Shown: positions 12,148 to 24,259, numbered from the stretch's first letter. The stretch is DNA of 64,000 nt from Sarcomyxa edulis (GCA_009761415.1 QUOL01000012.1:511001-575000), one strand, 5' to 3'. Numbers and translations: made by a program. The notes: generated by a model not told the origin, from the letters alone.

Positions 12148-12266
12148 CCGAGGCTGCCGACGGTTGCGAGCTGTTGTGAACCAGGGCTATTGCCATCTAC
12201 CGCGGCCGTGACTGGCCGCACCGCCTACTTGATCCACTCCACCTACTACTTCCCTATACTAAAGAG

Positions 12267-15200
12267 ATGTCTGTATCCTCGGACGACGACGATTCTGACA
12301 CATCGTACACCGAGAACTCGAATGCATTTTTCGAATCATTTCCTGAGCACATGCGCCCTGACGCGATCCTTTCCGTAAAAGAGGTAACCAGGGAGGCAGA
12401 ATCGAGTCGTCTCAAACTTTTCGAAGCCTGGGACAAGTTACGGGAAATACTCAGCTAGTGTCGTGGGCAGAATTATTTTGGTCCTCTTCTGCCGGCAGAA
12501 TGGCAGAATGGCAATTGCCAGGGGTGGCAAAATGAAATAAGGCTATTTTCTGACTACAAAACCCGTCTAGATAAGGAGCATTCACCAGGCAATCCGTGAA
12601 ATAAATCTTTCCAAAAATGGTTAATCTTACTATATTTAGTATTTCTGTCACTCATCCGTGACAAATGTGACATTCTGACGAGCCAAATTTAGCTGATTGC
12701 TGGCAATTTGCTGCTAATTCTCATCTATCGTTTACCTCTCTGAACAAGATTTGTTGGATCCCTAAGACGTTGCCACTTTGGCCTGGAGATCCTCTCAACA
12801 TAGGGCTATCCCCTCACAGCCACTGAAATTCTGCCAAATTCTGCCCCAGACATTCTGCCATCTGCCGGCAATTGCCATTTTGCCACGGCGAATTGGCGAA
12901 CTGGCAGAATTTTGCCAACAACACTATACTCAGCGTGCACGAACTTACGATTAGGAAACGCTGGTCCAAGGTTTGTCGATCTTTTCTACGATTAACCGAT
13001 ATACTAGATCTTATTCCTTCTCTATGAAGAAAACAGCGGTCAAGCGGAGCGAACTGCTCAAGGAGATACAGCCTGATTTGCCCAGATCGCATGCTCCTGA
13101 AGTCCAAACTTTCGCAGACAGTCGTGGAGGCGATTTGCGTCAAAGTCGTGATTTGTTTCTCTTCCCTTTCGTAAATCTCGAAGATCTGACATTGAACAAT
13201 GGAATAAAATGTACGGCTTTCTCTGTCTCTATCAGTGAACAGCATTCACTCAAGTCTGAATACTTATCAGTCCTAAGTCTATTATATTACCGTTCACATA
13301 ACCTGCCCTCTGATTTTGTTCAGTTTGATTCAGACACCGTCCGTTGTTTTTTTTCCAACTTTCTGACTCAAGTAACATGATCTAAAACTATGTGTCTTAG
13401 ATACATTTTGGAATTGTCTCGGGCGCCATTCGACGTATCTACGCATCGGAATGTACAATGGTATACTTCGGAGACCGTGATACATACGGTAAGATCATTG
13501 GATGGGAACAGACTGTGGACCCTGGGGTAACGGGTTGGGAGTTGGAGTACGACGTAGGAGGTGCCCTTCCAGTGGCAGATGGTCTGGTCATATTGGAGGG
13601 GCAAGCTAAACTGGTATGAGAGTATACATTTGTTGCATAAAATAGCCCTTCTAACCCTGTGGATTTCGTCTTTTAGCTATCGTTTCTTCTCAAAGTTGTC
13701 TCTAGATTACTCGTGGACCACGACTTGAACAATTTGGTACTTTCGAGTACCATCACCGTCGATCCTCCGAAGATACCTTCTATCGATCCTCACTTCTCCT
13801 GGGAGTCCTTGGCAAAGACGAACACCCTGCGCCCGTATCTCAATCCTCCATCCTTTTCCATTACTCAACTTGACGAGATAGTCAATCAGAACTACGAAGT
13901 AGCTCTTGATCACTTTATCGACCTTCATACAGAACCTTCATATCTGTCTGAGCAACTCACTCTCTATGTCGAACATCGTATGGAAGCACTCCCTTCACCG
14001 CCTGCTTCGCAGACCTTGATACATAACCGTGCGGTTACAACACTTCTGTTTGACGCCTATATGCATTTGGCGGTCCGTAGTTCTCTATATCAATGTGACT
14101 GATAGCTGATGACGTCTTGCAAGTAGATGTTGAACATCGCTAAAACTCTTCTCACTGATGTGCATATGGTCTACGATACACTCGATGTGGCGCCTAGACG
14201 CGACAGCAAATTACCGGAAAGGTACGAGAGTACCCTGCAGGCGCTACGTGTGATCGTGATACACATCGAGCGAAACGTGCGCGCTGCCCTTCCGAGGATC
14301 CTGTGTGCATCTCCTCCAATAAGATCATGTACGTGACGTGTATCCTCTCACTTCTTGACAAGCCGATCGAGTTGGATGATTTACAGCTTTCAGCGTCGTC
14401 TACACCGACTCCCACTTTGGGAAAGCCCATATTGACATCACACCTAGTCCAAACGATCCCTTGATGTCCATCCTTGTCACCCTTCTTCATGAGGACCAAA
14501 CCCATCTCTGGCAACTCTCGCGTTTATATGATCGGTTGGACAAGCTTATGATAACATCTGACCAACATGCACGCATCACTCCTCTCGTCGCCAAGCTTCT
14601 CTCACAATTGGGGACCTGCTCTGATCTACTTCGACTGCTAGATATGCATAGACCGATACTGGAGGCGCAAAGCACCGAGGTCATGGATGAGCATTTCCGA
14701 CCCTTCCTACCTCTTGTCGGTAAACTACTTGAGACACACGGGCCAGGGATGGAATTGAACGGGGTTGCCTTTCCAGCATCACAGTTCATATATCCAAAAG
14801 GACCAAAGACAACCGATTGGGCTCGACGGTGCAAGGAAGTGGACGCGAGGTTTTCGACATTCTGGGTTGGGGCACATCGTGCAGTGCGTTCACACTGGGG
14901 CGAGAAAATTTACAACCTGGGAGAGAACCTCCTACGGCCCGCTCTACGTGAACCTGTCGATTGGGACAAACTCGGTATGTATTTCTTACGGCTCTATCCT
15001 GGTCGACTCAACCATTGACGGTTCTTCATATTGGTGGGTCAGTAACTCCCATTTCGTCCCGAAGGCCCCTACCAGATCCTGCAGTCCTGATCCCCTTTGG
15101 CGGCGCCCAACAAAAAACTGTAACCGATGTTGATATCTCAAAGGTTTCCAAGAAAAAGAGAACTGGAACGACTACCTCCGACCAAACGGCGTCTGAAAGC

Positions 15201-15729
15201 GCACCTGATGTTCAGCCATCAGAACCGAGCCCCATCAGCCGCCTCGATCCCATACCAGTATCGGCTCGTAGCCTCAAAGTAATGAAAATGCTATTCCGGA
15301 GTGCAGAAGAGTGAGTGTTGATTTTGAACCGTGGACTATCAAGCATGCTCATGGATAATTAGTGATCAACTCAATGTACAAGCTGGATCGATTCTGTGGA
15401 CTGAGGTAATTCTATCTGCATTGTCTCTGTTGACTAATCAACTTATCCCCTGATCCAGATTCTATCGACCTTCACACAGCTCAATTTCACCGTGGTCAAA
15501 TCTCGTGGGTCCATATGGCAGTTCACACATCCGAACGGCAATAGAATCAACGGTGAGTACTTTGGAGTGTTCCTTGAGCATTTGACTGAGATACAACGAT
15601 GCAGTCCACGAACCCCACCCGATCCCCAGATTGAGTTTCTGGGCCGCGCGACGCTTCGGGAGACGATTAGAGAGAAAATTCGGATGGACAGCAGATCTAT
15701 TCATCCTTGCTGGTACCCCGTCCGATTGA
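12267..15729 (+). CDS. Uncharacterised fungal family protein (HicA-like C-terminal region), interrupted by a MITE
   Basis: ATG 12267 opens an acidic Ser/Asp N-terminus. The frame meets a TAG at 12456, which is the first triplet of an inserted element (12456-12926). Removing the element and one target copy restores an uninterrupted exon up to an intron at 12970. The restored parts match a fungal family I recognise by its RKRW, LLKEI..DLP.SH.P and FPFVNLEDL motifs; later exons carry YYRSHNLPSDF and a long helical region. The last exons carry GSIWQFTHPNG and VHEPHP followed by RRFGRRLERKFGW, resembling the HicA-like (dsRBD-type) end of uncharacterised fungal proteins. About ten introns; stop at 15727-15729. 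It is either a pseudogene or, if the element is spliced out, still functional. No catalytic role is claimed. Confidence 0.7.
12448..12455 (+). repeat. Left target-site duplication (TACTCAGC)
   Basis: This 8-bp direct repeat immediately precedes the MITE and is identical to 12927-12934. Eight bp is the duplication length of hAT-type transposons. It lies in the coding exon and encodes part of Ile-Leu-Ser. Confidence 0.9.
12456..12926 (+). mobile_element. 471-bp hAT-like non-autonomous element (MITE)
   Basis: The ends are imperfect terminal inverted repeats. The left end is TAGTGTCGTGGGCAGAATT; the right end, read on the minus strand, is TAGTGTTGTTGGCAAAATT (16 of 19 identical). The element is flanked by identical 8-bp target duplications. 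It has no coding capacity. The subterminal parts (12465-12535 and 12825-12920) are dense in GGCAGAAT, GGCAAAAT and the palindrome GGCAATTGCC on alternating strands, as expected of transposase-binding or fold-back sequence. The middle (about 12540-12825) is AT-rich. TIR and TSD length point to the hAT superfamily; the autonomous partner is not in this window. Confidence 0.88.
12927..12934 (+). repeat. Right target-site duplication (TACTCAGC)
   Basis: Second copy of the 8-bp duplication. Its CAG (12931-12933) is a potential splice acceptor that would rejoin the interrupted reading frame. Confidence 0.9.
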
Positions 15730-15960
15730 ATTTAGCTCTCAGGCCTTAGACCTCAAGCTCAAGGTTCACGACCCCACTCAAGAACACAAGATAACGTGTT
15801 TTATCCCTTCCCTTCTTTCTACAATCAATAATCATCTGGCGTCATTCGTTTGATCTCCTCTCCTTTGTACAATATTTCATTCCTGATACACTTAGTCATC
15901 ACATCGCGGACCCACGGACGAAAGAATAACACAATGTAGATATTTTGGAAATATGGGGAA

Positions 15961-17625
15961 TCAAGCCATGGGCCACTCGGTGAAAGCGCCCTCCCCTAGT
16001 CTGAAGAAACTGATACTTCCAGCATCAACGACAGCGAGGACTATGGTTTTCTTTCCAGCTTTCAGAGCCATGAAAGGATTTGGCCTGCGCTGGGGGACTG
16101 GAGGTGGTGAAGAGAGTCGAGAACGTGCCCAAAAGAATAAACGGCGGTATAATGGCTGTGGTACGGAAGGCGTGGATAAGGCCGTTGTGTTGGTCTGTTT
16201 ATCGGGGGGACCGGGGGGAGGTCGACGCTGACGGGGTAAAGGCGGTGGTAATTCCGGCAATACGTCAAAGAGCGCAGTCAATTCGTGCAGGGAGGGCATC
16301 GGAGTAGTTCGTGCACTAATATAGTAGTTTAGTGCGGGTTCATGAAAATCAAAAGAAGAGTGCTCACTTTACGACAACTATTGAGAAATCGGGTAAAGGT
16401 GGAGAGGATTTACGATATGGTGTTGATGGTTTATAGAGATTGAAAAATATCTGATAAGGCGAAGCTTTACGCTGGGCTTCTGATACAGCCGGTAAAGGCA
16501 CTCTGTGGCCTGCTGGCATGAAGCGCAGGGATCTGAACATTGATCCTGGGTAACAGGGTCTATCAGATGACATAACGATGAACGAGTGAGTCGATAGAAA
16601 GTTACCGTAGTTTTCATCGTGATATAACCAGCGGCTGATCCGCAGGGGTTTCCACCAGTCGAATGCTTTTGAGAATAGGTGCGTGAGTTTTGACGTCCAT
16701 AGAGGGAAAAGAGATAAAATTCTCCGAGTTATTGACGGCGTATTTGTCGCTCTAGTGAGATTGAAGGGGGGAGGTGTGGGGTAAAATTCGGAAGGGGGGT
16801 TCGTGCGAGTCACAACGTAGCCAAGTCGTTTCAAATAAGCGAAAACCTGGACAAGAAGGTCATTAGGCTGTCTACAGAGACGATGGTACTAAATATACGC
16901 ACTTGGAACTTTTCTAATGTCAAATCCTGTAGACCGATCATCTCGCTATAAACCTGTTGTACAGTCATCGGCGAGCCCGCAACATCTTCCAGTCCAGGTA
17001 CGTTAGATGTGGGCAGATCAATGTCCTTCCAGCAGAACAATGCGCCTCTTTCCACCAGATAGATTGTTTCTTCCGGAAGGAGCTCTAGTCTTTTATGCAC
17101 TTTTTCGACGCCACCAGCAATTGGACGCGGGACAGAATGACCCATAGAAGAAAAATGTATACCCCTGGCCACTGTTACATGGGCCCTTGCAATCTCGGGA
17201 TGCCAAATAGCATAACTGATAGCCTTGCTATAAGAAATCGATTCGAGTGTTAGCGTAGACCGGATGATTTTGCTAGGCAGATTACTTGTTGATAGTACGA
17301 GTTGCTCGTAACGCATCGAACATAGCATTTCTCGCACGGTCCAATACATGTAGTTGGAGACCTGAGCCGCCACCAGGTGCAGGTTCAAAGTCTTTCTCTC
17401 CACGCTTTGGGATCACTGGACGCGGTACACTAGAACTGTTCGGACGGTATCAGCCCTATGGAAATGAACACTGTAGAGATTTACTTGCGGTATTTTTGAC
17501 CAGTCTAATCCTCCGTCTTCGTCTTCCGATGACTGTTCATCCTCTTCTTCATGCTGCCCAGCTTCTTCTTCGGGCTGTTCGTCCATAGACCGTTTAGCAT
17601 TCGGTGTTTCTAGTAAATCGTCCAT
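15961..17625 (-). CDS. SEN54: tRNA-splicing endonuclease subunit Sen54
   Basis: Minus strand, at least five exons. ATG at 17625 is followed by an acidic segment, then VPRPVIPKRGEKDFEP. The Sen54 N-terminal domain follows, with SSMGHSVPRP, LELLPEETIYLVERGALFCW, QDLTLEKFQV and AYLKRLGYVVTRT. The C-terminus ends with LKAGKKTIVLAVVDAG and GEGAFTEWPM. Sen54 is the non-catalytic partner of Sen2 in the SEN complex that cuts introns out of pre-tRNA. The first intron (17436-17488, 53 nt) begins GCAAGT, not GT: only this donor gives the right phase (exon ends in CC, next exon starts T) and an open frame, so it is a GC-AG intron. The gene is divergent from the SAM carrier gene. Confidence 0.92.
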
Positions 17626-18000
17626 CGATGTTGATATAGGTGATTGCGCGGTATGCACTGATGCAAGTCAATGAGCAAGGGACACCCTAGGTCAAACTTT
17701 CGAAACTTTTAAGATGGTAGATCGAAGAGACTTTCGAAAAAGTGATCGTGCAGCAAGATCAAATTGACTCATCGTGACCGTGTCACGTACGTACCTCACC
17801 CGGAACCCTCTAAGCTCTCTCTCAGAGTCTCTCTCTATCCCTCTCGCTTCATGAAGACGTTTTGACCATCTATCTAACATAAATATCTTGCTGAAGCTCG
17901 TATATCCTGCCGAATACCTACTCCTAGACATCAAACTCGGAGTTTGACCCGTACTTGACCGTCACCGCGTTAACTGGCCAATTTATTCAACTTTAAAGCC
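17626..18000. other. Divergent promoter region SEN54 / SAM carrier
   Basis: 375 bp between two divergent start codons. There is no gene here. CTCTCT-rich and TCACGTAC sequence lies near 17785-17840. Both promoters must lie in this interval. Confidence 0.5.
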
Positions 18001-19109
18001 ATGTCATCCGATTCTAAACCAAGATTTATTCAGTCACTGGTGGTATGCATAGCTTAATGACGCATTCCTCTCTCCAGGATCTGATATTACTTAGGCCGGA
18101 GGGCTCGCAGGCACTTCTGTAGATCTTCTCTTTTTCCCTATCGATACAATCAAGACGCGTCTTCAATCTACTCAGGGCTTCTCACATGCCGGAGGGTTCA
18201 AGGGAATCTACAAGGGCGTTGGTAGTGTGGTGGTTGGAAGTGCCCCTGGAGGTAACGCACATATATTCTAATTCCCGAACTCGAGTGTCAAATTATTGAC
18301 TGTGCTGTTTAGCGGCTGCGTTCTTCTCGACCTATGAAACTATGAAGCATCACCTACCATTCCCAGCGCACCTCGCCCCGCTCACTCATATGGTCTCCGC
18401 CTCTATTGGAGAAGTCGTGCGAGGATTCGCTCATCTACACCATTATATCTGATGTTCATGAGCTATAGGCTGCATGCCTAATTCGCGTTCCCACAGAAGT
18501 CATAAAGACCCGCATGCAAACGTCAACATACGGGGCTTTAGGACAAACTTCTCTGTCTGCAGCAAAACTCGTCCTGTCGGCCGATGGCTGGCGAGGGTTT
18601 TATCGGGGTTTTGGGTCAACCATTATGAGAGAGGTTCGGACAATACACCGTTCACTGCACTCCAACCGTGTTTATTCAAAAGCTCTTCTCTAGATTCCTT
18701 TCACGTCTTTGCAATTTCCGCTTTACGAGTTACTGAAAGCGCAGTTATCGCGACGGGTTCATCGGAAGCCGCTCTACGCACACGAAGCAGCCGTCTGCGG
18801 TAGCATAGCTGGTGGAGTAGCCGCTGCTTTAACCACTCCCTTGGACGTGCTTAAGACGCGTGTCATGCTTGATCTTCGGGTACAGCATCCAAATATCTGA
18901 TATTGATTCACCTGACAAACAATATCGCACAGGATCCGTCGAAACAAAAACTACCCAGTCTGCCTGCCAGACTGAAGGAAATATACGTCCTCGAGGGGAC
19001 AAGGGCGTTGTTTGCAGGTGTCGTCCCTCGAACCCTATGGATATCTGCCGGGGGTGCAGTATTCCTCGGAGTATACGAGTGGGCGGTACATGGGTTGATG
19101 GGATGGTGA
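18001..19109 (+). CDS. PET8: Mitochondrial S-adenosylmethionine carrier (SLC25A26/Pet8 type)
   Basis: ATG 18001 starts a six-exon carrier of the mitochondrial inner membrane. Three carrier signatures are visible: [20 protein letters not shown] and [10 protein letters not shown], one per repeat. [26 protein letters not shown] and [13 protein letters not shown] are typical of the SAM carrier subgroup, which exchanges cytosolic S-adenosylmethionine for mitochondrial S-adenosylhomocysteine. The first intron is best read with donor GTATGC after the Val codon (exon 1 18001-18042). The stop is at 19107-19109. The length (about 270 aa) fits the family. Confidence 0.9.
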
Positions 19110-19210
19110 AGATCGTCAAAATATATCAGTGGAAGCGTGGAAGGGGAGGCAGAGGGTATCATGTCTAGTAGCATGGGGTATCGATTTACAGAGGAATGCA
19201 ACTGCGCGGT

Positions 19211-21438
19211 TCATTTTTCGGCAGAAGTGCCAGGTGCGGGACCCAGACGCAATATAACGCGAGGGATTTTCTTGGGCACGATGGGTGGATACGATATCTC
19301 CGAAATTGAGCTATCACTGTCACTCGAACTCGACGAACTAGATGAGTCAGGAGTTTGCACATCTAGTGAACCTCGAGCCTGCTCCGCAACACGTACGCCA
19401 GGAACCTTGCCTTTACCCTTCAAGTTCTCTTTGTCGTCTCGTGTAGCTATCGTCGTCGATCTGCTGGTCATAGGAGAAGTAGCAGGACTGGTTCCAGTAG
19501 GTTTCTTGCGCTCACGTAGAGTCATCGACGTTGGCGGTAGTGGCACGGTATTACGAGACGACGATGGAGTCATGAGCTGGGAGTCGGTCTCGAATGACGA
19601 GAAGATAGAGATGGCACGTTCAAGCCATGGTTCTGTCGGCATCTGGGTAGTTACAGATTGTCTCCCAGATTTTCTCCCACCTCTGCGTTTTGTGGTCGCT
19701 TTCTCAAGCTGGATATGATGGAGACGGAGGTCAGACATATCGTACAACACATGTAAGGATCGGTTCGAACCTTTATCAGATTCTCCACACTCCACCAGTC
19801 CTTACTGACCTCAATCCCCCGTTCCTCCAAGTCCGTCATGCCAGCCAAATGAGCCATAGCCCCGCTGGTCAAAGCGCGGTCACTATACCCGCCTTCCAAA
19901 ACGCTCACCACCTTCCCTCCTGAATAACGGTCACTGAAGGTACACACATCTCTTGAAAATCGATGATAGAATGACGTCGGCACTTTGCGATTGTGTCGCG
20001 ACATCGAGGAATACTCATGCTCGCAGGCGTCGAAACCACAGCTGAAGATAGACAGCAGTGTTAATATCATTGGGTTTGATGATGTCGAGACTTGGCTTAC
20101 CTTATGAAAACAAGCACGTCCTCTCCCGGTCCACCAGTGGAGTCAAGGAATTCTTCAGCCTTACGCAGAAGTCGGCTATAAGGACCTTTATAGAGGACGT
20201 CCCAAAAGTGCTCATCGGAAGTATATGTTTGAAGATGGACGTTCTCAATATGTTGTCCATGCGATCCGTGAAGTGAGACGGAAGCTGCTTGAACGAGCTC
20301 TATTTTGCCGTCCTAGCAATACAGTCGATAATGATTCAATAGAAAGGAGTGCGTGACTTACCTCGCACGGATACGATAGGATATCGTGGAGCGAGCCGTA
20401 AAAAATCTGTGGTCCTGGCTTTGAAGGCGGACCTCCTGACTCCGTTTCCAAAGTCTGACGGTATGTTTCTTCGTTGATTTGCCAAACTATAGATTGGGTG
20501 CCATTGCCTAAGAGAACGCCAGATATATCGTTGGTGCCACATAATGCCGATAGAAAATGTCTTACCATGATGCAAATCTATGTCGAAAATAACGACACGT
20601 TTGATACCATGCTTGAGATGCGCTGTCTCTTCAATGAGCATTGAACGCAGAACTCGAGATGAACTAATTACCATGGGCGGCGCCTATTGCCACATTGTTT
20701 GTGAAGCAGAAGCCTGAAGGGGCGTCCTCGCCACAGTGATGACCAGGTGGTCTGATCGCAACAAATGCACGATCCACTTGTGGGGTCGAGCCAGACTGAA
20801 GATCCTCTAATGGGCGGTGCGAGCCCATGACAGTGTCAACAGCCTCACAGACGGCGCCAATGGCGCCTTGGATAGCATCAACTGAACCGGGACAGACTAT
20901 AACCATACAAAATCAATCTCAGACAGGTGAGAGAGGAGGAGGGGACTATGAGCTTACGGTACAAATCACCCTGGGGGAGACCCTCGGGAATCTCGGAGCC
21001 TCCTCCTGAGATTTTATGTCGACTGGTCTTGGCCCATTCCTTGAGATTTTCCAGATATACGTCTCCATCAATATCCCCGTGAACAAATTTGACCGCAGGG
21101 TTGTCCAACAAGTTCACAGATGCCGAGGTCTTAACAATACGGATTGGCGAAGAAGGGTCCACTGCTAGCTTCATGCGGTCCAGTGCAGCCGCCAAATCGT
21201 CCGTTTCTACATCACTGTTGGCTATGTTTGTAGTATCCAAGATGTTCTTGCGATCTTGAGGTCTTGAGTCTTGTATACGTGCCATAGCTGCAGATAGACC
21301 AAGCGCAACCGCACGTAGCCGCTCCGGTCGCTCGACTATGGCGGAAGTGTCACGAGAGCGTATATAACGATGCTGATAGCATGCATCTTGTAAAAATATA
21401 GCGGTCGGTTTCCGAGGCATTACAAGAGATTGTGGCAT
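19211..21438 (-). CDS. HOS3: Class II histone deacetylase, Hos3 type
   Basis: The minus-strand gene starts at ATG 21438 (a second in-frame ATG is at 21420), just before AIFLQDACYQHRYIRSRDTS, and NIVERPERLRAV-like sequence follows. Catalytic-domain motifs are complete: RPPGHHCGEDAPSGFCFTNN with the active-site His pair, VVIFDIDLHHGNGTQ with zinc ligands, SCGFDACEHE, and VLEGGYSDRALTSG with the catalytic Tyr. The C-terminal region (19211-19720) is Ser/Thr/Lys-rich and low in complexity, and contains an eight-Ser run. Introns interrupt the catalytic domain at least six times, for example between HHG and NGTQ. Hos3 relatives deacetylate histones or septin-associated proteins; in this gene only the deacetylase activity is inferred. 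Confidence 0.9.
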
Positions 21439-21680
21439 ACTCAGTGAGAGACACGGTTGATGTTCAAGATTTCGGAAGCCTACTACCAAAGCAGAAACTC
21501 TATTTTATTGACGCGTTGTTTGCCTGGCACCACTGCTTGCTTCGTGGCGACTCAATCCGTACAAGGTGGATTTTTCATGTGGAATCTACATGTAGTATGT
21601 GGTTGATTTGAAATTTCTTTCTGTTTCTGATAGATAAAATTGTATGTCTCCCAGGTTCAGCGAGCGGCGTCCGTTCATTT

Positions 21681-23260
21681 TTACCCCGTCACTAGGCTTT
21701 GCAATTTGTCGAGCAAGATTGCCCACTCCATGATAGTGACACCCTGTTTCAAAGCTTCTCCTCTAACTTCTCTGTCTCGTGTTTCCTCGCTCAGTCTAGA
21801 TACCGCTCTCAAGTGCTCTTCGTTGTGTATCCCAAGAGTCTCGAGGACTGGGGCAATGTGGAGCAACGAAGGCTGACAGGAAGAGAGCACCCTTTCGAGT
21901 GACGAGATAGACATTGACCTGATACTGCTGATGGTCGAACCACATTCTGTGGGGTGAAACGGTGGTGTCGAGGTTCGCGGAGGAGTACGCGGCTGTGCCG
22001 CGCCTGTACCATTCCGTGGTGAAGACGCACTCGCTCTTCCCGGTGTAGTCATACGGGGAGGTGTTCTATTCGGCGTGGGCGTACGTGGAGATGCGGTATG
22101 TCTGGGGGACCCTGATCTATCGAGACCCCCGCTCTGTGGCGAACTTTTTCCATCACGAGGATATGTGGTCTCGGAAAATGTCCTTCGTGGTGGCGAACCT
22201 CGTTTCTGCTGCTCAGATAAGAATTGGAGCTTTTGCATCAATTCACAGATCCTCACCTCGGTCCAGACACCCGGAGACGCGTCTTTTCCTTTGGTATTCT
22301 TTTCAAGTGTCGATTCCCTTCGCATTAGCTGTACAGAGCCCTCTGTTTCCGTGACACCCCCCGTTCGTTCCCTCTGGCGAGTATAATCGTCAGGATTCAC
22401 ATAGTACACACTCATCTCGACCTCGGGACTTGCTTTTCTCGCAACTTCTTCCCTCCAAGTTGATATTGTGACAGTTCTCTCTGGCCCATCTTCAATTATT
22501 CGACGCTCGACCATCTTGTAACCCTGTCCTTTCTTCGGCCCACTTTCTTCTGGACGTTCCCCGACAGGTACAAGTCGGCTCGGTATGTTTGCACCACCTC
22601 TGCCTGGATTTCGTCTACTGCCAGTCGAAGAACCACTGACACTTCTTACTCTCCCAAGCTGATGCGTTCTACTTCTCTCTCCATCCACGCCTAATCTTTG
22701 GATACTCATCTCTAGATCGACACTCCCACCACCGAACATCCTCTCCATCTCGTTCATGTACTGCCCATACTCTCCATATCTGTCAAACCCACTCGTACTA
22801 CTTCCATGGTCTCGCTGTGCTCCTGACGGATCTCGATATCCACTAGGGTCGCTTTTCCGCGGGCGATTACGATTACGGGACGCCTGACGATCTCCCCACT
22901 CTGATTCTGGTTCAACAACCGTTTCGGGTCCAGGCGTCGTATACGTGACAGCATCAAAATCGTCATCCAGCTGGGTCGACGTCAATGCAGCTCGAGACCT
23001 CCGCCGAATCTGAGTATTCCATTCGGAATCGGGGCCCCTCGTGGTCGTTCCACCCTGCGTGAACGCATCGAAATCGTCGTCTAGTGGCGGTGAGGTTGGT
23101 GGAGGACGAGGGCGTCTAACAAATGTTTTGCCTGGTCCATGTTTGTTCGGGACGAGATAAACAACCCCAGAATCTGTACGTTACGAAATTCGGACAATTT
23201 GAGGGAACGTACTGAAGACATCATCAGGGTGCTCACCGCTATCGTTATCCTGGTATTGCA
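21681..23260 (-). CDS. Uncharacterised Ser/Pro/Arg-rich protein with conserved C-terminal helical domain
   Basis: Two exons, 23236-23260 and 21681-23173, on the minus strand (about 505 aa). The tiny first exon encodes MQYQDNDS and joins in phase through a 62-nt intron to DSGVVYLVPNKHGPGKTFVR. An LDDDFDAF/LDDDFDAV motif occurs twice near the N-terminus. The middle is low complexity (Ser, Pro, Thr, Arg; many SP/TP sites). The C-terminal 80 residues (SLLHIAPVLETLGI, NEEHLRAVSRLSEE, TIMEWAILLDKLQSL) look like a compact helical domain, perhaps SAM-like. No function can be assigned; phosphorylation-rich scaffold is a guess. Confidence 0.65.
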
Positions 23261-24259
23261 TGCTGCCAAAGGAAATTCGATGTATTGCGACGCTCTGGAT
23301 GCTTTAGATGCTAGGGTATGTGGCATTCGTTTGCTGGATGTGTCCCTATTTCATAGGTTTGGATTCGAGTTATCGAGATGCTGATGGAAGCATTGAGTAC
23401 ATGAGGCTGCTTCATGTTATCCGAATGGACGTGACTTTCGATACACGTGCAACCAACGCGTCGGGTGAGCATATGAAATCATCTCTTCGCGATTCTCAGG
23501 GTTCGGAAATTCCTGCTGATTTCGCTCCATTTATTTGACTGAAGCCCTATGAAGTAGTCCAGTCGAATTGTGTGGAGCTAAATAACAACGCGTGCTATTC
23601 ATCTCGGAAGGCAGTGTCCATCGAAGGTTTGTGCATCCTTTTTCGATTACCTCAGTTTTGTACTTCTCTTCTTTTCTTCACTTGCAGGTCGTGCCAAGTT
23701 GAGCAGCCCTATTTTCATGACTTGGTTGTCATCAGTGAAAACTAGCGCCGAATTGATCTATAATACAAGCAATTCGCGGGAGAATCTCATGTACGCAATA
23801 TGTACGCCTTCATGACCGTTGCCTGTCGTCGACAAACTCATGAAGTTCCCGGTATAGGATGCCGTGAAAGACAAGTTCTACCAGGCCATAGCTGTCAGCT
23901 GTAATGTCCTTTGCATGGAAGCTATATGTTTTCTTCGATCTAATCGACAGTCTATGCACATTGTGGAATTTCTGAATGATGATATCGAATAGTAGTGACA
24001 AAAATTGACTTCAAGTCTTGTATGGCCCAAGAAATGTCCTCACGTGCGATAGACACGAATTTACGAAGGTAACATATTTACCCCTCAGAGAAAGCCAGGG
24101 TGTATCAGAGTATGCGAACTCTCAGTGAATAAATGAGAGCATTGTTGCTCACATCAGATTCATTGTGCACTGGCCAGTGGCCCTCAGCTTGAGGTCACGA
24201 TCATGACGCGAGAACAAACGTGGCTCACGCTTCTGAATTTTACCATCAGTGTCACCATC
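23261..24259. other. 1 kb divergent intergenic region
   Basis: No gene is supported between the divergent genes at 21681-23260 (-) and 24260 (+). A CACGTG occurs near 24042, within the BolA2 promoter. Short open frames, including one on the minus strand at 23810-24001, have no recognisable content. Confidence 0.4.

Noticed and set aside
15600..15749. Apparent frameshift at the end of the interrupted fungal family gene
   Set aside because: On first reading the wrong phase was followed after the last intron. With the junction AAC-G|TC-CAC the frame runs cleanly to TGA at 15727-15729, so there is no second lesion.
19755..19775. Palindromic GGTTCGAACC resembling a tRNA B box
   Set aside because: It lies in an intron/exon of the HOS3-type gene and no A box, acceptor stem or cloverleaf can be formed around it.
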